Of a DNA stretch of 64,000 nt, positions 11,778 through 23,516 are shown piece after piece. The notes beneath the pieces are model-generated. The model had not been told where the DNA came from and did no database searches. It saw nothing but the letters and a program-made list of their open reading frames with translations. The DNA comes from Rhynchonema sp. JSB1_4 (Eukaryota; Nematoda; Chromadorea; Monhysterida; Xyalidae). The DNA is taken from the NCBI GenBank assembly GCA_030248065.1, contig JASAMV010006027.1, positions 27,401 to 91,400 on the forward strand, in the 5' to 3' direction. The position numbers and the translations under genes were made by a program. Every line of letters starts with the position of its first letter. Positions within the stretch are counted from its first letter, which is position 1.

Positions 11778-14700
11778 GTTTGCCATTGCTTTCCCTGGGG
11801 TTGGGAAGACACCGACTATATTTCGGGGAGCTCCTCGGACTACGGCGGGGCAACTGCGCCCGAACCGATCTATCACTCACTGCCAACTGAATTGCCATTC
11901 GAGAAGAAACACGGTCAAACCGCTGGCGTTCCCCCACAAGGGCAGTACGTAAAACGCGCGCAACCGGGTCCTCCAACTGTGGTGCCCTATGGCGTGCCCC
12001 TTGCCTCCCAACAACAAGAACAATCATACGGAGGTGCGGGCGTGCAGGCGCAAGGAAACGCTGTGTTCCAACCTCCCAGTCAGAATCTGGGAACGCCAGC
12101 AGCATCAAGGAATTTTGTATCAGGTAAAGTTGCTAACTGTAACTGATTACACGTCGATATCAGAAATTATCTAATTTGACATGTGAGCAAATCTGTGCAA
12201 TATGTACGTACATAGTGTACCACCCTATTATTTTGCAATTCCTTGTGAAAGATCGGCTAGTATGCTTTGCAGCAATCGTGAAGCAAAATAGTCAGTTCTA
12301 AAAATAAAAATGTGACACTACAACTGCGGCCTGGAGAAAACAACCGGTCACCTAGTTTGATGCAGGTTCAGGTCACCCACCACACCGATGTTTCAGCAAC
12401 GCCTGACGTAGTGTGTCGTGACGACCGTATTAGTGTGTCCATCCCCACCCAACTACCGTACACCGGGCGGATATACGTCAGTGGCCAGTCACACAAACAG
12501 AGTTGTATTGCACATTACTACGGCACAACGGATAGACCCATGATCGAAATCCCGATATCTGGATGCGAAATGAGTATCGATCGGATTGTGAGTTGCGGCT
12601 TTATTTCGAATGTTTTGAAAAGGTTTTAGAAGTGCGTATTTGTTGCTGCATTTATTGTATGGGCAAAATCTCTCTCGTTTTGCGGTCACACGGCCCTCCA
12701 GTGCATTGGTGCACCGCCCTGTCTGCGAAAGCAGACACAAAGCACGCAGTCCTGTGTAACTTGCATTTAGAAATCGTTGATAATGCTCAAATCAGTTAGG
12801 CACAGTATATTCATGCAAAAACAACAAATACATTACAGTGTAAGCCTTGAATTGGCATTCTTCTATTCAGACCGATCCAGTGTTGGGTGTCGAGTACACA
12901 GCACCAATCGTGGTCAGTTTCCACACCGAGCTGTTGACCGAGTCTGACCGTCTATTTCACGTCAAATGTCGCTACATGCAAACCGACAAGGCGTTGGGCT
13001 CGTTCTATGAAGTCGGGTTAGTGATGATGTTTCAATTTTTGATTTTTTCTATAAATGGTGTTTTTTCTCGCTATGTGTCGCTTTATTTTGGATGAAACTA
13101 AACGAAAGTTGTCCGGTTACGGAAGTTAACCGAAACTCGGTTCCAACTACACTGGGGGCTTGATCTAATGTTTCAGCGCGCTACCAACGGAGATCATAAC
13201 GAGTGTGTTTGCATCACCCATGTGTCGTTACACCCTGCATTTGAATGCTGACAATGGGCCCACTGCTGGGCTGGCCAGGATTGGGGATGCGGTCTACCAC
13301 AAATGGACCTGTGATTCAGGTATGGCATGTTTACATGCGAATTTTACATGTCCTAAACAGTATATAAACTGACAGTGTATTTATTTTATTATGCGTTGCA
13401 GAGTCGCACGCGCTCAAAGTGCGCAATTGTTATGTGGACGACGGGCTGAGTCGGCGGTACCAGATTATCGATGAGTATGGGTGAGTGGTTCATGGGAACT
13501 CCAAGTATATTTCATTATTTTATTACACTGCAGCTATACGCACTACAGTCCCTTGTTAATCTTTGCAATTGGAGAGGCTTTTTTTGGAAAAAGCTTGGCT
13601 CTGAGCCTGAGCCTTTTGGCCGGAAGTTCCCTTCGGAGACTTTATAAACATATGTGTAGTTAAACAAGTACCATGATGTCATGGTCACGGCGAACGAACC
13701 AGGTCACACGCGAATGCTTGACTCCAAAGTATACCATGCCTGTTCGCGTAACGTCATCTCATACACAACGTGGTTTTTGGGCTGCGAGAATTCGGGTGCC
13801 GATCTGTTTTCACTGACGGTCGGCACACCATCGTTTTTGTCATTACGAATGCCCAACCCAATCGTTCCCATTGTGCAGATGTCCCCGTGACCGCACAATC
13901 CTGCCCGATCTCTACTACGATGCGTCAATGAGCACGGCCACTGTGAAGACGCACGTATTCAAATTCGCCGACCAGCCACATGTGTACTTCAAATGCGAGA
14001 TTACGTTGTGTGTGAAGGGAGAGGAGAGCTGTCTCAGGTCGACGGTGAGTCAAAACGACGTTCTGCTTCGTCGCATATTCAGCTCAGTCAACATTCGCAA
14101 TAGTTGTTGGTCCAGGCCACGCCGAGCCATATCGGTTCGGTCTTATCTTGGTATTCGAGATTTGTTGATCACAGCAATGTCACTAATTTGACTGTGCACT
14201 GTGCCTAAAAATTGTTCTGAGACATGTTGTGCAAGAAAAATCCAACGGTGGGGACCGGTTACCGACCAATTTTGATATTTGTCACGCACTTTTTCAGTAT
14301 GATGTGGGAGTGCCAGACTTTTTGTCCTTGGTCTGGTCTGTTGTCTGTAGTTGCTGCTATCACCCACCCACACTTTTCTACTTGCAGCCGCCACAATGTG
14401 AGCAAGGCTCCGCGCCAATAAGCGATCAGCAAAGTTTCCAACACCTGATTCCGTCGGATGTGGGTGAATACTATGCCAGGTTTGATTCGCCGACGATTCA
14501 GGTCCGACAACCCGAGAAACCCTATCAGGCACTGCAGCAGCACGATAAGGATAACAGGTTCGTGGATTTTTCAAGTTTAGTTCCTTGTTGTTGTTGTGGA
14601 ATACACCTCCCTCTTCTTGGTTTGTTTTCGCCTGACAATGAAATCTGATTTCGAATAATCAGATATGGCTCACAGGCACGGTGCACCATTTGTCGGCACA

Positions 14701-15828
14701 TACAGTCAACTCTCTATAGTGAATCGATCAGGATTCACATTTTTCTTCACTGCTAGTCGGGACCCGTGCCTACGGCCCGGCTACAGCGCCGCGCCCGTGT
14801 GGTGCCCCCCCCCCCCCCCGAACACCCGTTAGCATACCCAAAGCTACCCTTGAAAATTGAACCGTGCCCCCGAGGGAGGAGCCACACACATACACACATA
14901 CGTCTTCCTGTTTTAGTAGTATAGATTATGGAATATCGGCAGCTTTGAGGACCGAATTCGTTTACCACATGGAGAAGTCACTATTACGGGAAGGTTCACG
15001 AGAGAGTAGTCGACTTACTTACAATACATTACTGTGGTATAATTACAGGATACGTCTGCTACGCGATTTCGCCATCGAACACAATCAGGATCAACAGCCA
15101 AACGGTACCGCCAAGCCGGCAGATGTTTCAAATAGCAACAACGTTGAGCAAAACAGTAGCTCATTTGAAGAAAGCATACCCATTAACACACCATCACTGT
15201 TTGTCGTGGAACTGGGGGATGAGGGGAAATTGAAAGGTGAGTGGCATTATATCAATTTGATGGTCGTGATCGATTAATCCAATGCTGTCCAGCATATCTG
15301 TGGTGGGTGACACACTGATGGTGACCTGGTGCACTGAAAGACAATACGTAAACATTGGTTGAAACACCAAAAGGCAGACAGCCGGCAGCATGGTTGGTAA
15401 TCGGATAGTATCGCTCTTGGACATCCGAAAAAAATGCCACAAATTTTAGACAGCATTAGATCTAAAATGAACAGCACTGACCGAAATTAGTGGAATCAAA
15501 AAAAATCTTATCTTTTAACAAAAAAGCCTGGTACCCAAGACAGATGCGATTGATCACCAAAATTGATATATTGTGATATCCGATTCAGTCATATTGAAAT
15601 CGACAAAATTGCGAGAATAATCCAGAAAATGCCGATTTTCTCACAGATTACGTCACATCCTCGCCAGCGCGGCCAGTGCCTAACGAGTGCTGGTGTTTAT
15701 CGAATATCAGTCTGGGTGCTCTATTTATTTCCAATCTAATCACCGCAGCACTATCGCTTGTGTTCGGCTGCATTTTATATCAACGATCCAGGAACAACGC
15801 TAAAATACATGAGCTAACGTTCAGATAG
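11778..15828 (+). CDS. ZP-domain membrane protein, cuticlin-like (5' exon missing)
   Basis: ZP domains polymerise into extracellular matrices; in ecdysozoans they build cuticle and apical matrix. Exons (in frame throughout): 11778-12116 (or 12123), 12366-12587, 12871-13016, 13177-13319, 13402-13480, 13879-14044, 14388-14557, 15049-15236, 15647-15828 (TAG). The first has a Pro/Gln-rich N-terminal region. Exon 2 starts the ZP domain (VVCRDDRISVSIPTQLPYTG). Hallmarks follow: VKCRYMQTDK, GDAVYHKWTCDS, NCYVDDG, DEYGCPRD and THVFKFADQPHVYFKCEI, then CLRSTPPQC. After the ZP domain comes RLLR, a furin-type RxxR site, then a membrane segment (ALFISNLITAALSLVFGCIL) and a short basic tail. This is the usual layout for a ZP precursor released by cleavage near the membrane. 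A Helitron lies in the intron after exon 7. The signal-peptide exon upstream was not found. Confidence 0.9.
14753..14925 (-). mobile_element. Minimal Helitron, copy 2 (173 bp)
   Basis: Same termini as the other two copies: on the minus strand TCTATACTACTAAAAC at one end and GGGCCGTAGGCACGGG, CCCGA, CTAG at the other. It has almost no filler, so it shows the conserved core of the family: the 5' end, a block with GAGGGAG and TTAGCATACCCAAAG, a C homopolymer, and the 3' hairpin. It lies in the ZP-gene intron between the exons at 14388 and 15049. The base after CTAG is C, not the expected T. Confidence 0.8.
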
Positions 15829-16516
15829 CGCCAGATAAACAAAATGTTTATGTAGTCTACTGTACCTGAAATCGGACAGCATGGTCAATCTTGTGTACAG
15901 GATACAGAGTCCAACTTCTTTTATGATTGATGATATGCTGCAAATGAAGATTGAGTGATTATTATATATAAAAAGTTCAAAATACGCGGCCAGGGGCTAA
16001 GCTGTGCTTAGGAACTCAAGAATTTGAACTCGCCATTTCCTGTGCTTCTCATATCCGTGCATTGTTTCGTATTTATTGTTTTTTTTGTCGATTACTCATG
16101 TCAAATTTGAAGAGAATTACAGTACGTTATTTTGGCACTATTTTTGATGGTTCAATAAGTGAAAGCTCATGACTCTAGATGTTTGTTAATGTATACATAG
16201 ATTAAAGTATGTATCCGTTCGAAATAAAAGTTACACCTATAATTCTAATATGCGCCGATCGGACGCAAATTTTTTCGAACGCAGAAGCCTATGAAATTAC
16301 ATCTTAGCTGGATTGATGTTTTATCCCGAACTTGTACACTACATAAACGAATAACACAAACAGCATGTATCATCGACCACCAATCATGCGTATAAAAATA
16401 ATACACACGTGGCCATTTTTTTACACGTGGTCGCAGCGCAAATCAACAACAACAATTACAAAAATCATCCATTTGTACTGAATAATTTCACGATTAAAAA
16501 ATCAAAGTTGGCCGTC
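15829..16516 (+). promoter_or_regulatory. Intergenic spacer between ZP gene and PLA2 copy 1
   Basis: AT-rich spacer with no coding exon seen. AATAAAA near 16224 may serve as the ZP gene's polyadenylation signal. A TATA-like string (cgtataaaaata, about 16389-16400) lies roughly 120 bp upstream of the PLA2 start codon and is a plausible core promoter. Confidence 0.35.
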
Positions 16517-18780
16517 ATGTATTTTTCACCAACGATTGCCTTGGTTCTGCTGTTCAGCCATGGTGGTCAATGTGCAGTGCGACTTTTCGGCCACATCATC
16601 AGATGCGTTACGGGTAGAAACCCGGCTGCCTACCTGTCGTATGGATGCTTTTGTGGAAAGGGAAATGTGGATGTGCCGCCCGTGGATGACATTGACAGGT
16701 ATAAGCCTATTTGCGGACGGGAAACTGGTGCCCTGGCATGTCTGATTCATTCTGATTCCTGGTAGTGCATTGGAATTGCAGCATAAAACTGCAGGGCACC
16801 GAAAGCTTTATACAGTACATTCATGTAGTTACGATTCTAAAGATTTGTTTCTTCCGATTTCGATTCATATCATGAAAATTAGTGTTTTCCAGGACAGTAC
16901 TGTTGTTTTGCTCAGATATTCTTTTGACCATGGATTTTACAGTATCCACACGCTTGTACATGTATACACAGTGATTGCATACCTTTGCGTTTAGGTGCTG
17001 CAAACTGCACGACAACTGTTACGACCATACAAGCTACCACGGTTGCAGCGGTATGTTGCTTTCGAAGCCATACTATCAAGTCTACCAATACACGTGTGAC
17101 AGCACGGCTGAGCGCGATGAAAATCTACCACTCCTACCGGGGGAAGCGCATTGTGTCCCAAGTGAGGATGCGATTTCAGAACAAGTTCATACACCTGCAT
17201 AAGCCAGGTCGTTACCGTAATTGGCAAGCTAGGCTGTTAACATGGAATTATTCCCGTGGCGATGTGATTGAGTATCGAACGCGTGCAAGCCACGTATGGT
17301 GTCGGTGGATTTTGGAACACGGGAACAAGACATTGCACGGCGTGCACGCCATTTTATGCCCTGTTTGGGGTGGTCCCAAAATGTATCCATTTCAGTAAAT
17401 AATGCCTGTGCCAATCTGGCATGCGAATGTGACGTAAAGGCAGCTCGATGTTTCGCTGAGCACGACGCCAGCTACAACGCGTCAATTGTTGGCAGCTGTC
17501 CAAGGCAGAAGAGCAAGACAGACAACATTATAGACATTGCCGCGAGCTACTACCAGAAGTTTGAGAGCTTCATGACAAGCAAATCAATGTGGGTGTTGTT
17601 CACCGTGGTTATTGTGGGCCTAATCATTACGATAGTGACATTTTTTCTCTTATGGAAATATCTGTTTCATCACGAAATGGCGCCTGCTGATGCGAATGCT
17701 GACAATAATTAAAGAAAGAAAAGCGTCCCGGAAGTGTGGTAGCACTATCTAGATTAGCATATAACTGGCGGATACCAATCCTGAGTTGCTGGGCTGGGTC
17801 CTGGAGGAGTTGGATAAAACCGAGGTCTAACCTTCTTGGTATCTAAAAATGTTGTGTATAGTCTGAGCACGAGCTCATTAGACGACTTTTTTGAAGTTGA
17901 CTTGTGCAGATACAATAACATTCCGGTTCCACGTGTTTCTAAAATTAGGAGAAAGGCACGTATTTGATAAAAATACGGTCTCCACCTTGGTGCCTAAATT
18001 CCCTTTTGACTCCCAAAACATTTGTGTGTTGAACAACGTTGCTGTTCGCGTAAGCACGCAACAAATTGAGGTCAGCCCGTTGGAACTTGTCATCTCTCTC
18101 GGCCCAATCTCTTTCTTTTGGTTTCGAAACACGTGTAAGCGGAGCATTTTTTAATCTGGCCAAGCAAGCTTTAAAAAGGTCATCTCATTAGCTCGGGGTT
18201 GTACTTGGTTGTGGGCCACACTTACTATACTGTGGTCCCCGTAGAAGCTATGAAGGATATGGGCTAAATACCAATTATACTGCTTCTATATGTTGATATT
18301 AGTAACCGTTTGGCACTGCTCAAATAGTAGTGTTGTGATCAAATTCACCTAATACCATGATATCAAGACTCAACCTTAATTTGCTGTTTATGACGGAAAT
18401 AATTGTTACCGATAAGACAATAAAGAAAATTTTAAACGTACTAGACTTCACAGAGTAAAACAATGAAATTCAGCGTGACATCCAATAAATACACACACGA
18501 TAAACCGGACTGTGTTTGAGCACTAGAGAGTAAAAAAAGAATGTTATGAGTTAAAATTAGCCAAGTATGCATGTCTTGTTGTAAATTAACACACGTTAGA
18601 AAGAAGCAGGCGTCTTTGAAAGTCACGCTTCGAGGATCGTAGTGTTGGTAGAGTTTCCTTTCTACAATATGATGGTGTCTAGCCTCAACGCGCCCTATTT
18701 GCTACCTCGGTTTCTTCCAAGGAACATGAGATGAAATGAGAGGGTCGTGGTGCCTTTGGCCTTTGTGAGAGAACAATTCG
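16400..18780 (+). repeat. Segmental tandem duplication, unit 1
   Basis: The PLA2 gene and about 1 kb of 3' flank are present again at about 20690-24320. Upstream similarity begins just before the start codon (tcacgattaaaaaatcaaag versus tcacgataaaaatcaaag). The flanks are more diverged than the exons, and unit 2 is longer because of a transposon insertion. Confidence 0.75.
16517..17712 (+). CDS. Secreted-type phospholipase A2 with C-terminal membrane anchor, copy 1
   Basis: Secreted PLA2s hydrolyse the sn-2 ester of phospholipids with Ca2+ and a His/Asp pair. Exons 16517-16698, 16995-17161 and 17396-17712 (TAA) join in frame to about 221 residues. An N-terminal signal peptide (MYFSPTIALVLLFSHGGQC) is followed by the Ca2+ loop (YGCFCGKGNVD; canonical CGxGG, here the second Gly is Asn), then the catalytic CCKLHDNCY split across the first intron, then the second signature CECDVKAARCF with the catalytic-network Asp. 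Unusually, after a polar linker comes one hydrophobic helix (about 24 residues starting MWVLFTVVIVGLI) and a short tail, so the enzyme should be tethered with the catalytic domain outside. Asn-glycosylation is likely at NASIV. The ATG at 16517 is chosen because the signal peptide begins there. A tandem paralogue lies 3 kb downstream. Confidence 0.9.
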
Positions 18781-18942
18781 TGGGTTCCAAAGAAAAAAAA
18801 CCGGTATGTGCGGCGCATAGGCGATCTCAGTCCCACCGTGACGAAGGTGCGTGCAAACGCGGGTATGATATGTTTCCTTTACCTATCTTTCTTGGCAATG
18901 AGTTTATGAAACATAGCGAGTATGATGATCAAGTAAAGAAAA
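17713..18942. other. 3' flank of PLA2 copy 1, shared with copy 2
   Basis: No gene is seen. Stretches match the 3' flank of PLA2 copy 2: the first bases after the stop (gtcccggaagtgtggta) and a stretch around 18340-18730, which resembles 23885-24290. This is part of the segmental duplication. Confidence 0.6.
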
Positions 18943-19954
18943 TCTATACTACTAAAACTGAGCAACTGAGTGTGTGTGTGTTTTCACTTTTTTCGTTTGT
19001 CATTTGAGTTGAACGCGTGGCAAGGATATTCAGTTTTGAATATTCGAAAATGAGCACATGTAAAATTTGAAGCATATTTTCTTTGCTGATCATCATGCTC
19101 GCTGTATTTAGTAAACTCATTGCCAAACTGCTCATTTACCAAGAAATATCAGTAAAAATAAATGATAATTATAGGAAAGCGTAAAGTCTCTGACGGTGCT
19201 TTTTAACGGGCTGACGGGATGCAGAGTGATAAATCTCTGAGGAAGCTTTCTAACGGGCTAACGGGTTGCTGATTAGTAGATCACTGAGGATGCTTTCTAA
19301 AGGCTAACGGGATGCTGATTAAAAAAATTTTGAAGATGTTTTCGCAAGGGCTAACGGGTTGCAGACCACTAACTCTCTGAGGATGCTTTCTCAACGACTA
19401 ACGGAATGCAAAGCGCTAAATCTCTGAGGATGCTTTAACAAAGGTTAACGGGATGCAAAGCGCTAAATCGCAGAGGATGCTTTCACAAAGGTTAACGGGA
19501 TGCAAAGCGCTAAATCGCAGAGGATGCTTTCGCAAAGGTTAACGAGATGCAAAGCGCTAAATCTCTTGGGATGCTATTGTTAAAGCTAACGGGATGCAAT
19601 GCTCTAAAACTCTGACGATGCTTTCGCAAGGGGTAACGGGATGAATGAGCTAAATGTCTGAGGATGCTTCCGCAAAGGCTAACGGGATGCAGACCGCTAA
19701 ATCTCTGAGGATTCTTTTGTAAAGGCTAACGGGATGCAGACCGCTAAATCTCTGAGGATCCTTTTGTAAAGGCTAACGGGATGCAGACCGCTAAATCCCT
19801 GAAGATGCGTGTGCGGAGGTTAACGGGACACAAAGTGCATATTCTCTCAGGATGCTGTCGCAAAGGTGAATAGGATGCAAGTCGTTCATCTGTGAACGGA
19901 ATGCTAAGCGTTGTACGGTCCAAACCCGGGCCGTAGGCACGGGTAATCGCCTAG
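18943..19954 (+). mobile_element. Non-autonomous Helitron, copy 3, filled with a minisatellite
   Basis: The element begins TCTATACTACTAAAAC after a host A and ends with the hairpin GGGCCGTAGGCACGGG, then TAATCGC and CTAG before a host T. These are the same termini as the copies at 3348 and 14753, in the opposite orientation. The interior is a roughly 60-bp tandem repeat and no transposase is encoded. It lies between the two PLA2 genes. Confidence 0.88.
19190..19920 (+). repeat. About 60-bp minisatellite, roughly 12 units
   Basis: Each unit contains variants of GCTAACGGGATGCA, then GCTAAATCTCTGAGGATGC. Units are diverged at the left and more alike towards the right; 19675-19790 holds near-identical neighbours. 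Such arrays are known in Helitron-like elements. Confidence 0.9.
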
Positions 19955-20177
19955 TACACTTTAAATATTACACATGCTCATTTTCCAATGATTAAAACTA
20001 AATGTCCTCGATACGCTTGCCATGCATTCAACTCAAATGCCAAAATGTTGACATACACACTCTGTTCCTAGTTTTGCAATTCTCAGTTTTACACTTTCGC
20101 ATTTTGATTTGCTGATCTCTCTTGGTAATGAGTTTGCTTGCACGCAAAAGCAACCACACCCAATGTATTGAGCGCAG

Positions 20178-20374
20178 TAATGTTCGTCTGTTTCGCCCTG
20201 CTTTCGCAGACAGACCGAGGCGCCAGGGCTCGTCAGTGCGAACGCCTCTGGCAAATTTGCCTCCAAAAAGACCCACGCTGGCCTTATAACATCACTGCGT
20301 GCAAACTCATAAACAGAGTTTCGTCACATATGTGCATAGCGAAGGCAGAGAACCACTACAAGCAGTGCACATAG
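20178..20374 (+). CDS. Possible small secreted Cys-rich protein
   Basis: An ATG at 20178 opens a 65-codon frame with a short hydrophobic, signal-like start (MFVCFALLSQTDRGARA) and then five spaced cysteines (QCERLWQIC, ITACKL, SHMC, YKQC). The stop is TAG at 20372-20374. A second copy of the first 60 bp lies at about 20390-20450, but its frame breaks. The segment also contains a TCTGC..GCAGA string seen elsewhere (12720-12735), so it may be repeat DNA. I do not recognise the family. Confidence 0.3.
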
Positions 20375-20735
20375 TGAAGTCACAATGCATTGAGCGCAGT
20401 AATGTTGGTCTGTTTCGCCCTCTGCTTTCGCAGACAGGCCAAGTCACGCTCATCTCTGTGAAAAGGTAGGAGATTTGAGCCTGGTTCGTTTTGCCAGTTG
20501 TGCTTGCCAAACAGCGTGACAGGCTTTGTGGCCATGATGATCACTACGCAACTTTTTTAAGTGTCCACGTTTGTTTTTCACCCAGTACAAAATGAATACC
20601 GTATGCGCATTTGCCACGCAAGTTGCAGAAAAGGTGTTGAGGACAGACAGACTCAGCTCTTATTTTAGTAGTTCAGCTATTTTTACTGGATAACTTCACG
20701 ATAAAAATCAAAGTTCAGCACTTAAGTTGGCTGTA

Positions 20736-23516
20736 ATGTATGCTCTGCCACGAATTGCTCTGCTCTTGCTGCTCACCGCCAATGTTGAATGTTCAGTGCG
20801 ACTTTTCGGCGAGATAATCAGATGCGTTACGGACAAGACGGACGCGACCGCGTATCTGCCGTATGGATGCTTTTATGGAAAGGGAAATGTAGATCTGCCG
20901 CCCATGGATGACATTGACAAGTAAGTGATTTCTGACCGCTGTCAGGTGCACTTGCAAGCTGAGGCTACGTACATACCTTGTGCCGGTTGTGCAACACGAT
21001 ACAAAATTGCTAGACGTAGACGCTGCTCTCCAAAACTGGAAAGTACCGACAGTAGCAGGGTTGGAAAAAATATTTTTATATTTGGAGAGATTTGACCAAA
21101 TTTGCCTCAAAACGCGCAAAAACGGGAAAAATGCAACTTTACTTGACAAGTCACTGTTGTTGTGACTTGGTTTGCATCACTATGGTGGGTGTTTACGTCA
21201 TATCGGTGCGATCCGACAGTCTGCGTTTCATATGGACCAATGATTGTTGCTCCATGTATCAGACACAACAGTTTGTGATCGAATAAGCAAGATTTACTCA
21301 TAAACAACACAGGATTCAGAGAATAAGCTGCATAAACACCACTTGTCGGGTAGCTGAATCAGTGGTATCTGACCGATCCGATTTGGTATGGCATCGAAGC
21401 ATCACGTAGGTACATGCACTATGTGTCTCACGCATCACCGGAAGGTATTATAACATCATTTGAGGCATTTTAGACATCAAATACAGCCCCAAAAGTGATT
21501 TTGGGAAGAAATTTTTCAACGCTTGAGAAAAAATGACAAAAAATAACCCCCAAAAACGCCAAAACGTTTTGTTCCCCCGAGAAAAATTTAAAAAATTTCA
21601 ATGTTTCAAAAACCTTTTTTTAAATTTTTCTTGAAAAAGAGATTCTTTTGCCCAACCCTGGACGGTAGTTTCGATTCTAGAGATTTGTTTTTAGCTTCTG
21701 TGTTCGGCAATGAAGAGTCTTCGGTGAAACCCCTCCGTTTCCAAAGCACATGGATACTTACAGTAAGTCTATTGTTCTCACAGGGGTTTTTCAGTTTCCG
21801 TCACTTTTAGGTGCTGCAAAGTGCACGACAACTGCTACGGACACACAAACTACCATGGTTGCAACGGTATCCTGCTGACCAAGCCACACTTTCAAATCTA
21901 CAAATACGAATGTGACTCACCAGCTGAGCGCAACGAAAAGGGGCGGCTCATACCGGGAAAAGCCAGTTGTATTCCAAGTAGGACGTGATTTCATAACAAA
22001 GTTTTTTGTCCAGCACAGGTCATGTCATCCCGTAATTACCCAGTTAGGCTGCTAACGCGGGCCTTTTCGACCTGGGCACCCACGTTACCCATGTTACCCA
22101 TGTTACCTAGCCACAGGGTCTGCGCCACAAGCCTGGGTTCCCTGGGTACCCAGGTCGAAATGTTCGCGAAAAAAGCGTGGGTGCCCTGGGTACCCAGGTC
22201 GAAATGCGCATGCGCTTGCATGCACATGCATGCCGACTACGGCGTAAGTGTGAAAATGATAGTCAGAAAAACAACATTTCCGAACACTGTAACGCCGTAT
22301 CACGCCGCGGGCTTAGTGCAGTCATGATAGTTTGAATAATAACAACAAGCAGCCATACATGGCGTCGAAACGTGTTTGAAAAAGTCAATTGGAAAAACAC
22401 AATTAGAAAAACACCACTATTCATTTGACACATACAGACAGGCTTAGTGCAGTCATGATAGTTTGAATAATTACAAGTCAATTGGAAAAACACAATTAGA
22501 AAAACACCACTAGACATTTGACACATACACACATTTTAGATTAGCACCCCAACACCAATAAGACACCCCGACAACCGTGAGACCGTAGTGGCGCACCTAG
22601 AACTGGGCCACCCAACGCAACACAGGCAACACACAACACAGAACGCGCAGGCATGCGCGTGCATGCTGCATGCACAAGCCAATGCGCGTGCAAGCAATAT
22701 GTGCATGCACATACAAATTTAGTTTCAATTGGGTACCCAGGGTACCCAAAAGTAGGAGAATTCGCGCGCGCACGAATTCTTATACATGGGAAAAGCAGAA
22801 ATTCCAAAACTGCGACCTGGGTACCCACAGCCAGCAAAAGGCAGATATGTGAGGCAGCCGCAGCCAAAAAAAGTGCTTTATGCCAATCCCGAACACACGT
22901 GGACATATTTAGTTGACACCCTGTAATTCCAAATCTTATTTCCGCTTTTTTTGAAAAATCTGCCTCCTATCTTTTGCATGGTGGGTAACATGGGTAACAT
23001 GGGTAACGTGGGTGCCCAGGTCGCTATGGCCTAACGCGGAATGTTTTCACGTGGCGCTTTTATTGGACATCGTACGCGTGGCAATTGTTCTCGCCAAGCC
23101 ACGTGTGTGGTGTCGGTCGATTTCGTATGAGAAGCTGGAAATTTTGTTCATCAGGTGCATGTTATTTTTGGGGTGCTTAAAAAAATTTCTCCGTTTCAGT
23201 AAATAATGCCTGTGCCAATCTGGCATGCGAATGTGACTTGAAGGCAGCTCGATGTTTCGCTGAGCACGACGCCAGCTACAACGCGTCCATGAGAGGTGTT
23301 GGGAGCTGTCCTAAACTTAAGACCAAGGCGGAGAACATGGTCGACATTGCCGCGAGTTTCTATCAGAAATTTGAGACCTTCATGAAGAGCAAATCAATGT
23401 GGATCTTGTTCATTGTGGTTGTTGTTGGCATAATCATTACGGTGGTAACATTTTATCTCTTGTGGAAATATCTGTTTCATCATGAAATGGCGCCGCCTGC
23501 TGATGCCAATGTTTGA
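20736..23516 (+). CDS. Secreted-type phospholipase A2 with C-terminal membrane anchor, copy 2
   Basis: Paralogue of copy 1 with the same exon plan and phases: 20736-20920, 21811-21977, 23202-23516 (TGA). Catalytic CCKVHDNCY and CECDLKAARCF are intact, as is the C-terminal helix (MWILFIVVVVGIIITV) and the tail LWKYLFHHEM. One conspicuous change: the Ca2+-loop cysteine in YGCFC is Tyr here (YGCFYGKG), so a conserved disulfide cannot form and its partner Cys is left unpaired. The Ca2+-loop Gly that is Asn in copy 1 is also Asn here. Intron 2 contains a hAT-like element. All three exons are open and the splice sites intact, so it still looks like a gene; whether the enzyme folds and works is open. 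Confidence 0.88.
22061..23031. mobile_element. Non-autonomous hAT-like element, copy 1 (971 bp)
   Basis: Flanked by a perfect 8-bp direct repeat, taacgcgg (22053-22060 and 23032-23039). Inverted ends of about 45 bp contain CGACCTGGGCACCCACG and three ACCCATGTT-type steps. Several subterminal copies of ACCCAGGTCGAAATG lie inside, as expected of transposase-binding repeats. The interior has about 130-bp direct repeats (22311-22440 and on). No transposase frame. The empty site can be read from PLA2 copy 1, which lacks the insertion at the matching intron position (about 17236). Confidence 0.88.

Noticed and set aside
13681..13890. Separate 69-codon open frame within the ZP gene
   Set aside because: It lies in the intron before the exon starting at 13879; the ZP frame continues without it.
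19190..19920. CRISPR-like array
   Set aside because: Units are contiguous tandem repeats without unique spacers, inside a Helitron of an animal genome.
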